From NCBI RefSeq assembly GCF_019805165.1, contig NZ_RWIJ01000017.1, positions 62,001 to 126,000 of the forward strand: a stretch of 64,000 nt of DNA, written 5' to 3'. A program made the translations under genes and the position numbers. Under the pieces are notes generated by a model. That model ran no database searches and had not been told where the DNA came from. It worked only from the letters and a program-made list of their open reading frames with translations. Shown here piece after piece: positions 60,254 to 64,000 of the stretch. Numbering within the stretch: the first letter of the stretch is position 1; each line of letters opens with the position of its first letter. This DNA is from Azospirillum sp. 412522. Its GTDB lineage: Bacteria; Pseudomonadota; Alphaproteobacteria; Azospirillales; Azospirillaceae.

Positions 60254-61631
60254 CGGTGGACTCCTCGGTCAACAGATCCGCGACGCGGGCCACGGCGTCG
60301 GCGGGAGACAGGCCGGGATGCGGGGCGGCATCACCGGGTTTGGCGTTCAGGGCGACGTCATACACGCCGTCGCGGGCGGTCAGGGTGACATCGGCGATGG
60401 CGGGATGGGCGCAACCCTTGGCGCAGCCCGACACATGCACCATTCGGACATGGTCCAGCAAGGGGCCTGCGCGATCGGCGATGGCGAGCGCCGTCGCATG
60501 GGTGTCGGTGGTGCCGACATCGCAGCCGCCGGCCCCGCTGCAGGCGGTCAGCTTCAGCCGGCGGTCGGTATGGGAGAGAATGGCGCCATGGGTGCGGGCG
60601 ACGGTTTGGACGTCGGTGGCGGGGGCGACGAGGAGGAGCGCACGCCAGGGGGTGATGCGGATCTCGGCGCAGGCGGAGGCCAGGGCCGAGAGGGTGGCGC
60701 AGGTGAGGCGGCCGAAGGGGAAGGCGGTTACCATTACCGGGGCTTGCTCCTTCTCCCCCCCGGGGAGAAGGTTGGGATGAGGGGGTTCGGCAACGCCAAA
60801 GACATCCATGAGATGCGTCCCCCTCACCTTGATCCTCTCCCCGCTTTCGGCGGAACAAAGGTCCGCCTGTCGCGTCAGCGCAAACGAAGTTTGCGCGTGA
60901 GCGGGGGGAAGAGGAGAAATCAGGGGGGAGAGGCGCGTTACAAACGAATCGGTGCCGATCGCCGCGACCAACCCCGCCATGCGGCGCGGCGGCTCGGGCA
61001 GCGACGCGCGCAGCGCCAGGAAGGCACCCCCCAGCGCCGACGCCAAATCCGCGATATCCTGTACGCGGCACAGCCCCAGCGGTGCCGCCGTCGCCAGCGT
61101 GCCCCCCAGCGACACCTGGAACCACCCGTCGCCCACCGCGTCGAAGCGTACGTCCGCGCCGCTGTCCGCCAGATGCCCGATCCCGCCGCCGCAGACCAGC
61201 CAGCCGAACTTCGGCGGCAGGCGGTGCAGGCCCGTGTCCTCCGCCAGCCGCGCGTCGAGCGTACGCGCCACCACCCGTACGTCCGTCAACGCAGTCGGGT
61301 CGAGTCCGGCGGTGGGGGAGCACAGCACATTGCGCACCGCTTCGCCCGCCGCATCGGCGGAGACGTAGCCCATTGCGCGCAAGGCCTCGGTCACCGGCTC
61401 CAGACCAGCGGCGGAGATACCGCGAAGCTGCAGGTTGCCGCGCTGGCTGAGGTCGATCAGGCCGTTGCCGTGACGATCCCCCAGACCGGCGATTTGGCGG
61501 GCATGATCGGCGGGCAGCAAGCCGGCCGGAACGCGGACGCGCAACAGCAACCCGTCGCCGACCTGCATCGGCGCCAGCACGCCTGGGCAGGTGCCGCGCC
61601 GACGCGGCCGGTTGGGAGCAGGATGCGTCAT
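60246..61631 (-). CDS. cobG: Precorrin-3B synthase CobG, carrying an in-frame repeat insertion
   Basis: A 461-residue Fe-S/siroheme-type oxygenase. HGNGLIDLSQRGNLQLRGIS near the N-terminus, and the 4Fe-4S/siroheme cysteines in TACSGAGGCDVG and VHVSGCAKGCAHP, are intact. Between residues about 233 and 297 lies a foreign-looking stretch (SPLPPAHAQTSFALTRQ ... HPNLLPGGEKE) encoded by a palindromic repeat. It makes the protein longer than typical CobG. Start ATG 61631 overlaps the cobN stop. Whether the product is active is unknown. Confidence 0.88.
   Translation of the reverse strand: MTHPAPNRPRRRGTCPGVLAPMQVGDGLLLRVRVPAGLLPADHARQIAGLGDRHGNGLIDLSQRGNLQLRGISAAGLEPVTEALRAMGYVSADAAGEAVRNVLCSPTAGLDPTALTDVRVVARTLDARLAEDTGLHRLPPKFGWLVCGGGIGHLADSGADVRFDAVGDGWFQVSLGGTLATAAPLGLCRVQDIADLASALGGAFLALRASLPEPPRRMAGLVAAIGTDSFVTRLSPLISPLPPAHAQTSFALTRQADLCSAESGERIKVRGTHLMDVFGVAEPPHPNLLPGGEKEQAPVMVTAFPFGRLTCATLSALASACAEIRITPWRALLLVAPATDVQTVARTHGAILSHTDRRLKLTACSGAGGCDVGTTDTHATALAIADRAGPLLDHVRMVHVSGCAKGCAHPAIADVTLTARDGVYDVALNAKPGDAAPHPGLSPADAVARVADLLTEESTGA
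60742..60932. repeat. Palindromic repeat element inserted in frame within cobG
   Basis: About 190 bp. One end has perfect 10-bp arms CCTTCTCCCC (60749-60758) / GGGGAGAAGG (60762-60771). A perfect GCGCAAAC/GTTTGCGC hairpin (60878-60896) lies near the other end. An imperfect long inverted repeat of C-rich and G-rich flanks (about 60820-60845 and 60905-60930) encloses it. It is open in the cobG frame throughout and interrupts a conserved region. Confidence 0.75.
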
Positions 61632-64000
61632 GCGGCGGCCCCCCGCAGGCGCCGCAGGTCCTCCGCGGTGGAGTTGCGGCGGGGATGCCACAGGCCGCGG
61701 TCGAGCGCCTCACCCATGCGCGCCAGGATGTGCCGGGCGGCGGCGGGGTTGGCCTGCGACAGGAAGTCCCAGACTTCCGCATCCTCGACGTACGCCTCGA
61801 ACAGCAGGTCGAAATGAACGGGGCGTACGGCGTCGGTGGTGGCGGCGAAGGCGAACAGCGTATCGACGCTGGCCGCCAGTTCCGCCGCGCCGCGATAGCC
61901 GTGGCGCATCATGCCCCGGATCCAGCGCGGATTGACCGCCCGGCCGCGCAGGGTGCGGGCGATCTCCTCCGCCAGTGTGCGGACCGCCGGCTTCTCTGGA
62001 TCGGCGCTGTCGAGATGGTAGAGCGCCGGCTCGGACTCCTCCAGCGCGGCGGCGGCGGCGAACCCGCCCTCGAACTGCATGAAGCCGTCGGTGGACAGCA
62101 CGTCATGCTCGCGCTGGTCCTGGTGGTGGACGAGCGCGTCGGCTCCTCCCACCCGGCGGCGGAACAGGGCCGGCAAAGGCACGCCTTCCAGCCCGGCGCC
62201 ATAGGCGTGGCAGCCGCCCTCCAGATAGGCGGCGCCGAAATCGGCCCGCGCGGTCCAGTCGCCGCGCGCTATCATGCCGGACAGCGCGGTGCCATAGACC
62301 CCGGGAGCGGCACCGAAGATGCGGGCGGTGGCCCACCGGCGGGCGTCCTCCGCGCCGGTGCCGGATGCGGCGAGCCGCTGCTCCTCGGCCCGCGCGGTGG
62401 CGGCCAGCGGGTTGGTGTCTTCGGGCTCGTCCAGGCCGGCGACGGCGCGCACCGCCTGGTCGAACAGGGCGATCTGCTGCGGGAAGACGTCGCGGAACAG
62501 GCCGGAGATGCGCAGCGTCACATCCACCCGCGGGCGGCCGAGCACGCCGGCCGGCATGATCTCGTACCCGGTGACGCGGCCGGAACCGTTCTCCCAGAGC
62601 GGGCGGACGCCGAGCAGGGCCAGCGCCTGGGCCAGCTCGTCGCCGCCGGTGCGCATGGCCGGGGTGCCCCAGCAATCCACCACCAACCGGCGCGGCCAGT
62701 CGCCGTGGTCTTGCAGATAGCGGGTGATCAGCGCATCCGACGCCTGCCAGCCGAGAGTCCAGGCGGTCGGCGTCGGCACCCCGCGCGGGTCGAGCGCATA
62801 GAGGTTGCGGCCGGTCGGCAGCGTGTCCGCCCGCCCGCGTGCCGGCGATCCGCCGGGGCCGGGGCGGACGAAGCGGCCGTCCAGCCCGTCGAGCAACGCA
62901 CGCATCTCCGCCTCGCCGCAGGCTTCGACCGAGGACGCGACCAACTCAGGATCGGCAGTGCGGGCGACTGCGGCGGTCAGCCGGTCGCGGCGCTCGCCGG
63001 ACGGGCTGCGGCCGAAGACATGCAGGCCGTCGCGGATCTGCAACTCCTTCACGTCGCAGAGATGGGCGTCCAGCCGCGACAGGATGGTGTCGGGATCGTC
63101 GCCGGGGCGCAGGTTGCAGTCGGCGGCGATGCCGGATTTCCAGGCGAGGTCGAGGATCGTCTCGCGCAGCATGCCCAGCCGCCGGGGGTCGAGCCCGGTC
63201 GCCTGCGAATACTCGTCGATGGCGGTCTCCAGCGCGGCGAGGTCGCCGTAGAGGCCGGACTCCACCGGCGGCGGCGTCAGGTGGCCGATCAGCACGGCGC
63301 CGAGACGGCGGCGGGCCTGCACCCCCTCGCCGGGGTTGTTGACGATGAAGGGGTAGAGCACCGGCAGGGTGCCGCCGACGAGCTCCGGCCAGCAGTCCGC
63401 CGACAACGCCACCGCCTTGCCCGGCAGCCATTCCAGCGTGCCGTGGGCGCCGATCTGCACCAGGGCATGGATGCCGGCGGCATGGCGCAGCCACAGGTGG
63501 AAGGCGAGATAGCCGTGGCTGGGCGGGGTGTCGGGGTCGTGGTGCTGGGCGGTGGTCAGGATCCCATGGCCGCGGCTTGGCTGCACCGCGACGACGGCGT
63601 TGCCGCAGGGCAGGACGCGGAAGGTGAAGGCGCCGTCACGGCAGGCGGGATCGGCGGACGGCTCGCCCCAAGTTCCGGCGATGCGGGCGCGCAGCTCCGG
63701 CGTGGCGAGGCGCCGGTAGTCGGCCAGGGACAGGATCGGGGTGGGGGCGGCGGTGAGGGCCGCCATCAGGTCGGCACCGCTCTTCGGGATCGCGGACAGG
63801 CCATAGCCCTCGGCGGACAAACGCTGGAGCATGGCGATGGTGCTCGCCGGGCTGTCGAGTCCGACCGCATGGCCGATGCCGCCGCCGGGGCCGGGGTAGT
63901 CGGACAGCACCAGCGCCAGACGCCGTTCCGCCCGCGGGATGCGCGACAGCCGGACCCAGCTTGCCGCGAGGTCGGCGGTGATGGCCACCCGGTCGGGGAT
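61628..64000 (-). CDS. cobN: Cobaltochelatase subunit CobN, C-terminal part (runs off the window)
   Basis: 791 codons of the large chelatase subunit are open to the window edge. Conserved blocks are IPDRVAITADLAASWVRL, GPGGGIGHAVGLDSP, FHLWLRHAAGIHALVQIGAHGTLEWLPGKAVAL, PFIVNNPGEGVQARRR, DCWGTPAMRTGGDELAQAL and QDQREHDVLSTDGFMQFEGG. With CobS and CobT (not in the window) it inserts Co2+ into hydrogenobyrinate diamide. The N-terminus is missing. Confidence 0.95.
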   Translation of the reverse strand: MPDRVAITADLAASWVRLSRIPRAERRLALVLSDYPGPGGGIGHAVGLDSPASTIAMLQRLSAEGYGLSAIPKSGADLMAALTAAPTPILSLADYRRLATPELRARIAGTWGEPSADPACRDGAFTFRVLPCGNAVVAVQPSRGHGILTTAQHHDPDTPPSHGYLAFHLWLRHAAGIHALVQIGAHGTLEWLPGKAVALSADCWPELVGGTLPVLYPFIVNNPGEGVQARRRLGAVLIGHLTPPPVESGLYGDLAALETAIDEYSQATGLDPRRLGMLRETILDLAWKSGIAADCNLRPGDDPDTILSRLDAHLCDVKELQIRDGLHVFGRSPSGERRDRLTAAVARTADPELVASSVEACGEAEMRALLDGLDGRFVRPGPGGSPARGRADTLPTGRNLYALDPRGVPTPTAWTLGWQASDALITRYLQDHGDWPRRLVVDCWGTPAMRTGGDELAQALALLGVRPLWENGSGRVTGYEIMPAGVLGRPRVDVTLRISGLFRDVFPQQIALFDQAVRAVAGLDEPEDTNPLAATARAEEQRLAASGTGAEDARRWATARIFGAAPGVYGTALSGMIARGDWTARADFGAAYLEGGCHAYGAGLEGVPLPALFRRRVGGADALVHHQDQREHDVLSTDGFMQFEGGFAAAAALEESEPALYHLDSADPEKPAVRTLAEEIARTLRGRAVNPRWIRGMMRHGYRGAAELAASVDTLFAFAATTDAVRPVHFDLLFEAYVEDAEVWDFLSQANPAAARHILARMGEALDRGLWHPRRNSTAEDLRRLRGAAA

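Overview
The window is very GC-rich, densely packed DNA from an alphaproteobacterium, most likely a Rhodospirillales member close to Azospirillum. This rests on three things: a pobA/pobR pair, the alphaproteobacterial neighbourhood of yacG, RNase E/G, maf, infA, UPF0262 and his genes, and a large chemotaxis operon beside cobalamin genes. The genus is an inference from gene content; no marker RNA other than one tRNA is present.

Layout. 1-3.3 kb: the start of pobA (4-hydroxybenzoate hydroxylase, running off the left edge), a divergent AraC-type regulator, cysE and a DUF3750 protein. 3.45-20.1 kb: a phage-tail module holding a tail terminator, tail tube, tail chaperones joined by a probable -1 frameshift, tape measure, distal tail/hub proteins, tail fibres, a fibre-assembly protein, a GH108 endolysin and a 3-TM holin. 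No capsid, portal, terminase, sheath, integrase or repressor gene is visible. It ends next to the 3' end of a tRNA-Phe gene and reads best as a domesticated, flexible-tail (F-type-like) tailocin or the remnant of a siphophage. 20.3-32.7 kb: core genes on the minus strand (tRNA-Phe, yacG, RNase E/G, maf, infA, then a LMW phosphatase, UPF0262, hisD, hisG). They are split by a block with a lytic transglycosylase-like protein, a hybrid histidine kinase, a PepSY membrane protein and an Nramp-type transporter. 32.7-36.9 kb: a methionine ABC transporter locus (metQ-metN-metI-metQ) preceded by a 28-residue Cys/Met-containing leader peptide. 36.9-40.5 kb: a giant TPR protein with two glycosyltransferase-like modules. 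40.7-50.9 kb: a compact chemotaxis-type operon (CheY, CheC, a soluble MCP with two signalling tips, a three-domain CheW, CheB, HEAT protein, CheR, CheY, CheA, STAS-like). 50.9-64 kb: adenosylcobalamin synthesis genes bluB, cobB, cobA, cbiD, cobM, cobE, cobL, cobK, cobJ, cobI, cobH, cobG and the C-terminal part of cobN, which runs off the right edge.

How parts work together. The tail module has early structural genes, late lysis genes and several candidate control sites: a terminator before its first gene, a perfect dyad before the endolysin, and an AT-rich promoter before an unknown 113-residue protein. The chemotaxis genes overlap start-to-stop and form one signalling unit. The cobalamin genes cover most of the corrin-ring methylation steps and mix CobG/CobN (oxygen-dependent route) with CbiD (usually of the oxygen-independent route). 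A repeat element sits in frame inside cobG.
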